Shown here piece by piece: positions 5,943 to 12,212 of a stretch of 12,847 bases of DNA. The stretch spans positions 1 through 12,847 of the forward strand of contig CASBQX010000336.1 of NCBI GenBank assembly GCA_949127925.1, read 5' to 3'. The notes under the pieces were generated by a model. The model had not been told where the DNA came from, made no database searches, and worked only from the letters and a program-made list of their open reading frames with translations. Within the stretch, counting starts at the first letter, position 1. Each line of letters begins with the position of its first letter. A program made the position numbers and the translations under genes. The stretch is from Synechococcales cyanobacterium PMM_0002 (GTDB taxonomy: Bacteria; Cyanobacteriota; Cyanobacteriia; Elainellales; Elainellaceae).

Positions 5943-7790
5943 ATGACTAATATGTTTCAAGGCTTTGAGCAGCTGCTAGCGCTAGCCAAACTGCTAGAAG
6001 AAAAGGCCGAAAAGGGTGAATTGAATGCCCATGTGCAAATCAACGCTCGGCCTTTGAGCAATATTCCGCGTCAGGGCAATATCCCTCCCAGCAGCCCTGC
6101 CACCGCCAGACGAGATCCGCACTCCGCGCAGGCAAGCCAACGCCCCAGCCCCCCCACCGACAGCCCTACGGCGGCGGACGTGAGCGTGACGCCCCCATCA
6201 GATGGAACGGATGCTGCTGCCAGCTCACTCAAAAACGTAGGCGGCCTCACAGATGTGTTGCGCGAACTGCGGGAACTAGTGGAGCTACCCCTAAAACGCC
6301 CCGATGTGCTGCAAAAGCTTGGACTAGAACCCCCTCGGGGCGTGCTGCTGGTGGGGCCACCGGGCACAGGGAAGACTCTCACCGCTCGTGGACTAGCGGA
6401 AGAGTTGGGCGTCAACTACATCGCTATCGTGGGCCCCGAAGTCATGGGGAAGTATTACGGAGAGGCGGAAGCTAGGCTGCGCGGCGTATTTGAACAAGCG
6501 GCCAAGGCGGCTCCCTGCATTATATTTATTGACGAAATTGATAGCCTCGCCCCCGATCGCGCCAAGGTAGAAGGGGAGGTAGAAAAACGACTGGTGGCTC
6601 AACTGCTGGGGCTGATGGATGGATTTGCCAAGACTCCGGGCGTGATTGTGCTAGCGGCGACCAATCGCCCCAATCACCTCGACCCCGCCCTGCGTCGTCC
6701 TGGTCGGTTCGACCGCGAAGTGCTGTTTCGGGTGCCCGATCGCGACGGTCGCCTAGAAATTCTCCAGATCCAAACCCAGTCGATGCCGCTGGAGCTGGTT
6801 GAATTGGGGGCGATCGCCGACTTCTCGGTGGGCATGGTCGGGGCAGACCTCAAAGCCCTCTGCCAAAAAGCCGCCTACACGGCTCTACGCCGCCAAGTCT
6901 CGTCGCTCAACGACCCGCTGCCAGACCACCTCACCATCACCCAATCCGACTTCCTCCACGCTCTGCGCGAAATCAAACCCTCGGTGCTGCGGTCGGTAGA
7001 AGTGGAATCGCCCAAGGTTACCTGGGATGACATCGGCGGCCTAGAAGCGGTGAAACAAACGCTGCAAGAATCGGTAGAAGGGGCGCTGCTCTACCCCGAT
7101 CTGTACCAGCGCACGGGAGCCGTGGCACCGCGCGGCATTTTGCTCTGGGGACCACCGGGCACTGGGAAAACCTTGCTGGCCAAGGCGATCGCCTCCCAAG
7201 CTTGCGCCAACTTTATTGCTGTCAATGGTCCAGAATTGCTGAGTAAGTGGGTCGGGTCTGCCGAACAGGCCGTGCGCGAACTATTTGCCAAAGCGCGACA
7301 GGCACAGCCCTGTGTGGTGTTTGTGGATGAAATTGACACGCTGGCTCCGGCTCGCGGCACGTTTCAGGGCGATTCTGGAGTGGGCGATCGCGTTGTGGGG
7401 CAGCTATTGACCGAACTGGATGGGTTGCAGGGATGCCCCAATGTCTTACTAATTGGTGCCACCAACCGCCCTGATGCCCTCGACCCCGCCCTCCTCCGCG
7501 CCGGACGGCTAGATCTCCAGCTCAAAATTGACCTGCCCGATGCCACCAGCCGCTTGGCCATCTTGCAAGTTCACAATCAAGACCGTCCACTGGCCGATGT
7601 CGATCTTACCGGCTGGGCGACGCAAACCGAGGGTTGGAATGGTGCCGATCTAGCCCTGCTGAGCAATCAGGCCGCCCTGCAAGCCATTCGGCGGCACCGA
7701 GCAGCACAGCAAAGTGACCCCGCTACATTACTGATTTTGGAGGCGGATTTTGCGATCGCCCATGCTCTACTGGCAGAACAAAAAGGTTGA
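5943..7790 (+). CDS. CDC48/VAT-like AAA+ ATPase with two AAA domains and no N-domain
   Basis: This 615-residue protein has two type II AAA modules. D1 has Walker A GPPGTGKT (138-145), pore loop MGKYYGEAE (168-176), Walker B IIFIDEID (193-200), sensor AATNRP (238-243) and arginine fingers in RRPGRFD (251-257). D2 has GPPGTGKT (403-410), pore loop LSKWVGSAE (433-441), VVFVDEID (458-465), GATNRP (505-510) and RAGRLD (519-524). Every catalytic element is present in both rings. Aromatic pore residues in both rings, as in archaeal VAT, suggest a processive unfoldase that threads protein clients. The double-psi barrel N-domain of CDC48/p97/VAT is missing. In its place is a short amphipathic helix (about 5-25) and a Pro/Ser/Ala-rich linker to about residue 95, which may serve as the adaptor or substrate site. 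The ATG at 5943 is the only sensible start. The gene diverges from the ArsA-like ATPase and meets the PRC-barrel gene tail to tail. Confidence 0.92.
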   Translation: MTNMFQGFEQLLALAKLLEEKAEKGELNAHVQINARPLSNIPRQGNIPPSSPATARRDPHSAQASQRPSPPTDSPTAADVSVTPPSDGTDAAASSLKNVGGLTDVLRELRELVELPLKRPDVLQKLGLEPPRGVLLVGPPGTGKTLTARGLAEELGVNYIAIVGPEVMGKYYGEAEARLRGVFEQAAKAAPCIIFIDEIDSLAPDRAKVEGEVEKRLVAQLLGLMDGFAKTPGVIVLAATNRPNHLDPALRRPGRFDREVLFRVPDRDGRLEILQIQTQSMPLELVELGAIADFSVGMVGADLKALCQKAAYTALRRQVSSLNDPLPDHLTITQSDFLHALREIKPSVLRSVEVESPKVTWDDIGGLEAVKQTLQESVEGALLYPDLYQRTGAVAPRGILLWGPPGTGKTLLAKAIASQACANFIAVNGPELLSKWVGSAEQAVRELFAKARQAQPCVVFVDEIDTLAPARGTFQGDSGVGDRVVGQLLTELDGLQGCPNVLLIGATNRPDALDPALLRAGRLDLQLKIDLPDATSRLAILQVHNQDRPLADVDLTGWATQTEGWNGADLALLSNQAALQAIRRHRAAQQSDPATLLILEADFAIAHALLAEQKG

Positions 7791-7815
7791 CTCAGATCTT
7801 GCACCACTTTGAATC

Positions 7816-7830
7816 GGCACTGATTGTGCC
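7816..7830. terminator. Weak hairpin between convergent genes, possible terminator
   Basis: GGCAC (7816-7820) and GTGCC (7826-7830) form a perfect 5-bp stem around TGATT, 25 bases after the CDC48-like stop and before the end of the convergent PRC-barrel gene. No T-run follows on either strand. The location supports a terminator; the structure alone does not. Confidence 0.3.
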
Positions 7831-7863
7831 ATCCTAACCCCCCTTTCTGGAATGCCCCTTGGG

Positions 7864-9654
7864 CTACATTTTGGGGGGCAATGGTTTGAGCGCAGCACTG
7901 CCCGCTTCAGGTGCCCGCAGCTCCTCTTTAGAAAACTGAGGCGACTGAGTATAAACCGAGTTGAGCAATGCGTCTAAAATGCCTGCTCGTCGAGCGCTAT
8001 CGATCGCCTGATGGGTAATCAATTCACCCACATTGAGAATAACGTTGTCATAGGGATCCAAAATCACCCGTGTCACCGGACGACCTAATGCCCCGCGAAT
8101 ACGCTGTTCTTCTAAGGTGTGGGCACTGCGTTCCTGTAACTCGGTGGCAGTTTCTTTGATCTGACTCAGCAGATTCCGAGCGCTGGTTCTAATCTGCTCT
8201 GTCCCGTGAGACACCTGTGCGCCCATGTCTTGAGTTGTTGTGTTGAGGCGATCGCCCGCTAGCGTTAGCCGACTGTCTGTAATAGAGCGGATGGCCTCAC
8301 CTGTCGTTAATCCTACGGCATCCAATAATGCCCGCTCTTGATGATGGGTTTTGGCGCGGTTAATTACCGTATCGGTGACAATTTGCCCCGGTGCAGCTAC
8401 GATTAGCCCCTCCCGATTTCGCACCGTCTGCACAACCCGCAGACCCTTCGCTTGTTCTACAGCCCGACTGGCCATCACGCCATTGGCCTGCTGAGCTAGC
8501 TCAGTCGTCAACCGACCGCCTGTAGCGCGATAGAGGTCATCTAGTACCCCCCAATGTTCTGCGGCTTCCGCGATCGCCAGCGTGACCCGTTGCCCGCCCA
8601 GCACCAATGGAGTTCGATGGGGTGCCGCTACGGTCCACTGCGCCGTTTTGCCAATCGTAAACGCTTTTTGCTGAGCTGGATCAATCATGCCATTGGTAAT
8701 TCTTTGCGCTGCGCTGCGCTTCATTTCTTGCAGCGACTCGCCTGCTTTTGCCGCATTCGTATGGAGGCGATCGCCTGCATCTTGTGCCACCAATTGCAGC
8801 TTTTCACCTGCCCGCTGGCTCACCTTACCGCCGGCGGCTCGGTAGAGCTGATCGAGCACACCCGTCTGCTGGGCAACGTCAACCGTAGAAGCCGTAATCA
8901 TTTGCCCTGGAGCAATTAACAAAGCTCCGTCTGGCATGATCACCTCGTCTTGCGCCGCTTTCCCGAGCACAAAAGCCCTCTGCTCTCTCTCATCCACCAC
9001 AGCATTGGTTAAAGAAGCCGTTGCTGCCTGTCTAGTCTTTTGCAGCCGTTGTCCCGCTTCCGTTGTGGCATCTTGCAGGGTTTCACCCGTAGTCTGAGCC
9101 GCCGTTTGCACCTTATCACTCACGGTTTGCATCGCGGCTTTAATCCCACCCACCTGCTCTTCCATGAGGTCGGCTACATCAGACGGCACAAACGCTACAT
9201 CTTCACCAATTTTGAGGGTGCGCGGCGCAGGCACAAACGAACGACCAGAATAGGCATCAGAAAACATGCCGCCCGACACTTCATAGCCATCAATTAAACC
9301 CGTCTTTTCATCAAAATATAGGTCAACCATTTGACCCAAATTACGCCCGTCTAGCGTCATGATATACGTCCCTTTCAGGACATTATGACGCTCTAAAATC
9401 TGCTTGACTTCAGCCACCTGGTTGGCTTTGATCACACTAGTCGCAGACGGTGCAATGAGCGCATCTGCCCCAATCGCCTGCACGTCTTGGAGCAAGAGCA
9501 CTCGCGCACTGGTAAACCAGCCTGCTTCTTCTAACATAAATGCTAACAGTCGATTGCTAGCCTGATCAAAAATCAAATCTTTGACTCGACTAAATCGTTC
9601 GCCCGTGTCATAAGCCACAATCGGCTTACCAATAATATCGCTACCCTTTCGCAT
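7864..9654 (-). CDS. PRC-barrel protein with repeated C-terminal modules
   Basis: Residues are numbered from the ATG at 9654 (596 aa). A PRC-barrel fills residues 1-79 (MRKGSDIIGKPIVAYDTGERF, then VKDLIFD) and a second about 93-157 (GTYIMTLDGRNLGQMVDLYFD). The rest alternates Ala/Gln/Thr/Glu-rich amphipathic helices (about 170-227, 277-327, 452-517) with four copies of a module of about 45 residues at roughly 230-276, 334-380, 409-449 and 527-569. The module pattern is a strand with a small residue and Gly, then IT...V..A...GVLD.LY.A.GG; the third and fourth copies are more diverged. PRC-barrels are small adaptor folds found in photosynthetic reaction centre H subunits, RimM and many cyanobacterial proteins. 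The helices resemble apolipoprotein or LEA-type membrane- or protein-binding segments. A longer frame begins at 9708, but its extra start lies in a hairpin without a ribosome-binding site, whereas 9654 has AGAGG nine bases before it. Role unknown; probably structural or stress-related. Confidence 0.82.
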   Translation of the reverse strand: MRKGSDIIGKPIVAYDTGERFSRVKDLIFDQASNRLLAFMLEEAGWFTSARVLLLQDVQAIGADALIAPSATSVIKANQVAEVKQILERHNVLKGTYIMTLDGRNLGQMVDLYFDEKTGLIDGYEVSGGMFSDAYSGRSFVPAPRTLKIGEDVAFVPSDVADLMEEQVGGIKAAMQTVSDKVQTAAQTTGETLQDATTEAGQRLQKTRQAATASLTNAVVDEREQRAFVLGKAAQDEVIMPDGALLIAPGQMITASTVDVAQQTGVLDQLYRAAGGKVSQRAGEKLQLVAQDAGDRLHTNAAKAGESLQEMKRSAAQRITNGMIDPAQQKAFTIGKTAQWTVAAPHRTPLVLGGQRVTLAIAEAAEHWGVLDDLYRATGGRLTTELAQQANGVMASRAVEQAKGLRVVQTVRNREGLIVAAPGQIVTDTVINRAKTHHQERALLDAVGLTTGEAIRSITDSRLTLAGDRLNTTTQDMGAQVSHGTEQIRTSARNLLSQIKETATELQERSAHTLEEQRIRGALGRPVTRVILDPYDNVILNVGELITHQAIDSARRAGILDALLNSVYTQSPQFSKEELRAPEAGSAALKPLPPKM

Positions 9655-9663
9655 GATCTTTAA

Positions 9664-9668
9664 CCTCT
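9664..9668 (-). promoter_or_regulatory. Ribosome-binding site deciding the PRC-barrel start
   Basis: AGAGG on the minus strand lies nine bases before the ATG at 9654, inside the sequence AAAGAGG. It favours this start over the in-frame ATG at 9708. Confidence 0.7.
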
Positions 9669-9702
9669 TTGTTAAGTCAGTTGTTGTAGATAATTTCTGT
9701 GG

Positions 9703-9722
9703 CAACATTGATGAAAATGTTG
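9703..9722 (-). other. Perfect 7-bp hairpin between the small membrane protein gene and the PRC-barrel gene
   Basis: On the minus strand CAACATT and AATGTTG are perfect complements around a 6-base loop. The hairpin lies in the 93-base gap between two genes read in the same direction. No T-run follows, so it is more likely an mRNA-processing, stability or partial-attenuation element than a full terminator. The alternative ATG at 9708 lies inside it. Confidence 0.45.
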
Positions 9723-9747
9723 AGTAATCTGAGCCTGTCTCTAGATC

Positions 9748-9954
9748 TCAGTTTTGTGCGTCGGGCGTGGCCGATTGATCCGAATTAGCGTTTGGCGCTG
9801 GAATTCCAGGGTAATACGACCTGGCAAGCCCAAAATTAGGAATTAAATCAATCGCGCCCGCGTACTCTAAGGTACCGAAAACTCCAACAGTAATTAACAG
9901 CAACAGCCCCACCGACAGGCCACCACTCGACTGCTTTCCAATTAGCCTGGGCAT
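9748..9954 (-). CDS. Small single-span membrane protein, unknown function
   Basis: A 68-residue protein with a short polar N-terminus (MPRLIGKQSSGG), one hydrophobic helix at about residues 14-33 (VGLLLLITVGVFGTLEYAGA), and a polar tail ending in a Pro/Asn/Ser/Ala-rich stretch. The positive residues before the helix and the acidic tail suggest an N-in, C-out single-pass protein. There is no lipobox and no recognised family. An ATG also occurs at 9960, but AGGAG would be one base away from it and seven from the ATG at 9954, so 9954 is preferred. The good ribosome-binding site is the main evidence that this short frame is real. It precedes the PRC-barrel gene by 93 bases on the same strand; co-transcription is likely, with a role at a membrane beside the PRC-barrel protein as inference. 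Confidence 0.62.
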   Translation of the reverse strand: MPRLIGKQSSGGLSVGLLLLITVGVFGTLEYAGAIDLIPNFGLARSYYPGIPAPNANSDQSATPDAQN

Positions 9955-9961
9955 TTGCATT

Positions 9962-9966
9962 CTCCT
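9962..9966 (-). promoter_or_regulatory. Ribosome-binding site of the small membrane protein gene
   Basis: AGGAG on the minus strand, seven bases before the ATG at 9954 and only one base before the ATG at 9960. The spacing picks the inner ATG. Confidence 0.7.
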
Positions 9967-9987
9967 ACATTCGACTATCGAGAACCG

Positions 9988-10004
9988 AAGCGTTTATATC
10001 GCTT
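9988..10004 (-). promoter_or_regulatory. Short dyad around a TATAAA in the leader of the small membrane protein gene
   Basis: AAGCG and CGCTT flank a 7-base A/T centre (ATATAAA on the minus strand), about 30-50 bases before the gene start. The centre could be a -10 box, and the dyad an operator or a leader hairpin. No good -35 box at 16-18 bases was found. Confidence 0.28.
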
Positions 10005-10126
10005 AGATTCTATAGTTAAGCAAGAAAGCTGCTGGCTTTGAATCGTTCTGTAGAAGTAAGTAGATCGAAACGGGTTTCTCTTTAGACTGATATTAACTGC
10101 TCACCAATATATTATTTTGTCGTTTT

Positions 10127-10176
10127 GGTTAGTTGCTTTAATGCGTCACAGTCCCATGCGATCGCCCTAACTAACC
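10127..10176 (-). terminator. Inverted repeat directly after the ABC ATPase stop codon
   Basis: GGTTAGTT (10127-10134) and AACTAACC (10169-10176) are perfect 8-bp complements around a 34-base centre that holds one HIP1 octamer. One arm abuts the stop codon of the double-ATPase gene. A run of A-rich sequence, not T, follows on the minus strand. It may be a 3' mRNA-stabilising stem or a non-classical terminator; the long loop makes this weak. Confidence 0.3.
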
Positions 10177-11976
10177 TTACCCTCTAACTCTGGCCAACTG
10201 CCGCTGCCGAATATCGTCTATCCCAGCATGGGGGATGGCTTGAATCAGCTGGCGGGTATATTCACGGGTGGGGTGGTTGTAGACAGTTTCGGCGGGGCCA
10301 ATTTCTTCGATTTTGCCCCGGTTCATTACCATAATGCGATCGCTAACAAATTTGACGACGCTGAGGTCGTGGGAAATGAAAATGTAGGTGAGTCCAAACT
10401 CTTGCTGGAGGTCTTTGAGTAGGTTGAGCACCTGCGCCTGGACGGATACATCAAGCGCCGATACGGACTCGTCGCAAATGATGAAACGGGGGTTGCAGGT
10501 GAGGGCACGGGCAATGCAGATGCGCTGGCACTGGCCGCCAGAAAATTCGTGGGGCATCCGGTTCATGGCGTTGCCGTCTAGCCCCACTCGTTCTAGGAGG
10601 GCGATCGCCCGCTGACGGCGCTCTGCTGCTGATTCGCCGAGGTTGTGGATCTCCAGCGGCTCCATTAAGGCAGAGCCAATACTCTGGCGCGGATCCATGG
10701 AGCCATAGGGGTTTTGAAAGATAATCTGCATGTCTCGTCGCAGATGGCGCATGTTAAGCGCGTCAAGTTGAAACACGGGTCTGCTGGCAAACTCGACTTC
10801 GCCGCTGGTGTGGCTGACTAGCCGCAGCAGCACCCGGCTTAGGGTCGATTTGCCGCAGCCCGATTCTCCGACTAAGCCCAAGGTTTCACCAGGGTATACG
10901 TCAAAGCTGACGTCGTCTACCGCGTTGAAGGGCACGGTGCGGCCAAACCAGCCCGTGCGCATGGGGTAGCTTTTGGTCAGATGGCGCACCGACAGCAGCG
11001 GCGGCTGTTGCCAGAGTTCTTGGCAGTGGGCATCGCGCTCGGCGGCGCTGATGGCGGTAAAGCGGGGATCGGCTTCGACGGCGCTGAGGGATTGGGGAAT
11101 GATTTCTAGCTCGCCCTGGGCGGTGGTCGTCACCTGCATAAAGTCGGCAACGGTGGGTAGCCGTTTGAGGGTGCGATCGGGGCGGGGGCGGCAGTTGAGC
11201 AGTGCCCTAGAGTAAGGATGCTGCGGGTTGGTGAACAGGTCGTAGGCGGCGGCGACTTCCATCACCTGGCCGCGATACATGACGACGACGCGATCGCCCA
11301 CTTCTGACACTACGCCCATGTCGTGGGTAATAAACAAAATCGCCATATTGCGCCGGGTGCGAATATCGCGCAGCAGGTCCAAAATTGTGGCTTGGATGGT
11401 GACATCAAGAGCGGTGGTGGGTTCGTCGGCAATCAGCAGCGCCGGGTTGCCGCTGAGCGCCATGGCAATCATCACCCGCTGGATTTGGCCACCCGATAGC
11501 TGGTGCGGGTAGCGATCGAGCATCGCTTCCGGGTCGGGCAGTTTGACTTCATCAAACAGGGCAATAGCGCGATCGCGAGCCGCCTTACCCGACAGATCGG
11601 TGTGCAATAGCAGCGCTTCGATCACCTGATGGCCACAGGTTAGCACCGGGTTAAGCGACGACATCGGCTCTTGAAAAATCATCGAAATCATGCCACCGCG
11701 ATATTGACGGCGATCGCCCGGTGCCAGTTGGAGCAAATCGACTACTTGCCCGTCGGGGCGGTGAAACAAGACTTCGCCCTCCACCCGTGCCGTTGGAGCT
11801 AGCAGCCCCATGATCGCCAGCGATGTCACTGACTTACCCGAACCCGACTCGCCCACCACACACACCGTTTCTCCGGCTCCTACCGTAAACGATGCCCCCT
11901 GCACCGCCCGCACCACCGATTCTTCGCTACGAAACTCAACAGACAGATGGCGGATTTGCAGGATGGGTTGGGTCAT
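10177..11976 (-). CDS. Double-ATPase subunit of a peptide/nickel-type ABC importer
   Basis: This 599-residue protein fuses the two ATPases that are separate in DppD/DppF-type importers, as in GsiA or YejF. Domain 1 has Walker A GESGSGKS (42-49), signature LSGGQIQR (160-167), Walker B LLIADEP (180-186) and switch His in ITHDMG (218), followed by the oligopeptide-ATPase tail NPQHPYSRALL (250-260). Domain 2 has GESGCGKS (370-377), signature FSGGQCQR (478-485), IICDES (499-504), SHD (His about 536) and HPTREYTRQLI (568-578). Both catalytic sites look complete. It powers uptake of oligopeptides, glutathione-like peptides or nickel through two permeases, none of which lies in the window. It diverges from a family-5 binding protein lipoprotein 236 bases away, its likely partner. 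The start ATG follows a HIP1 octamer and has no ribosome-binding site. Confidence 0.93.
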   Translation of the reverse strand: MTQPILQIRHLSVEFRSEESVVRAVQGASFTVGAGETVCVVGESGSGKSVTSLAIMGLLAPTARVEGEVLFHRPDGQVVDLLQLAPGDRRQYRGGMISMIFQEPMSSLNPVLTCGHQVIEALLLHTDLSGKAARDRAIALFDEVKLPDPEAMLDRYPHQLSGGQIQRVMIAMALSGNPALLIADEPTTALDVTIQATILDLLRDIRTRRNMAILFITHDMGVVSEVGDRVVVMYRGQVMEVAAAYDLFTNPQHPYSRALLNCRPRPDRTLKRLPTVADFMQVTTTAQGELEIIPQSLSAVEADPRFTAISAAERDAHCQELWQQPPLLSVRHLTKSYPMRTGWFGRTVPFNAVDDVSFDVYPGETLGLVGESGCGKSTLSRVLLRLVSHTSGEVEFASRPVFQLDALNMRHLRRDMQIIFQNPYGSMDPRQSIGSALMEPLEIHNLGESAAERRQRAIALLERVGLDGNAMNRMPHEFSGGQCQRICIARALTCNPRFIICDESVSALDVSVQAQVLNLLKDLQQEFGLTYIFISHDLSVVKFVSDRIMVMNRGKIEEIGPAETVYNHPTREYTRQLIQAIPHAGIDDIRQRQLARVRG

Positions 11977-12015
11977 AGGGGCGATCGCCGTGAGGTAAAA
12001 ACGAGATGCAGCATT

Positions 12016-12043
12016 GATTGATGTTTATAGATTGATGCTTATA
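12016..12043. repeat. Tandem 14-bp repeat, two copies
   Basis: GATTGATGTTTATA is followed at once by GATTGATGCTTATA, one base different. The pair is flanked on both sides by CAGCATTG (12009-12016 and 12046-12053). Confidence 0.85.
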
Positions 12044-12075
12044 GACAGCATTGTCGCAGCTATGTCGCATATCCT

Positions 12076-12101
12076 TGCCGCGTATTTCTGCCGCGTATTT
12101 C
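12076..12101. repeat. Tandem 13-bp repeat, two perfect copies
   Basis: TGCCGCGTATTTC occurs twice back to back (12076-12088 and 12089-12101). A shorter pair, TGTCGCA at 12052-12058 and 12063-12069, lies just upstream. Confidence 0.85.
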
Positions 12102-12142
12102 TAAAGATACAGATTTATTTCTTTTACTTCTAAAGATACAGA
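12099..12142. repeat. Direct 15-bp repeat, two perfect copies 29 bp apart
   Basis: TTCTAAAGATACAGA occurs at 12099-12113 and 12128-12142. The second copy runs into a GACAGCA that also occurs at 12044-12050. The position just upstream of the binding protein gene would suit regulator sites. Confidence 0.85.
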
Positions 12143-12167
12143 CAGCACAGCCTCTCTGCTTTAATAT
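12139..12167 (+). promoter_or_regulatory. Candidate promoter of the substrate-binding protein gene
   Basis: CAGACA (12139-12144), 17 bases, then TAATAT (12162-12167) roughly fits a sigma-70 promoter, each box matching four of six positions. It would start transcription about 40 bases before the gene. The -35 box overlaps the second TTCTAAAGATACAGA copy. Confidence 0.3.
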
Positions 12168-12200
12168 TTGGTTCTATTTAGAAAAAGTGCAACGTTTTAA

Positions 12201-12207
12201 GGAAGGG
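12201..12207 (+). promoter_or_regulatory. Ribosome-binding site of the substrate-binding protein gene
   Basis: GGAAGGG, preceded by AA, lies five bases before the ATG at 12213 and supports this start. Confidence 0.7.
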
Positions 12208-12212
12208 TACTT

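Noticed and set aside
7853..7880. TGCCCC/GGGGCA inverted repeat as a terminator between the convergent genes
   Set aside because: The loop is 16 bases and one arm lies inside the end of the PRC-barrel coding sequence; no T-run follows.
8554..8919. Open frame of 121 codons on the plus strand opposite the PRC-barrel gene
   Set aside because: Its product is unlike any known family and it overlies the repeated modules of the minus-strand gene.
12009..12147. The repeat cluster as a CRISPR array
   Set aside because: The repeated units differ from one another, each occurs only twice, and spacing is irregular.
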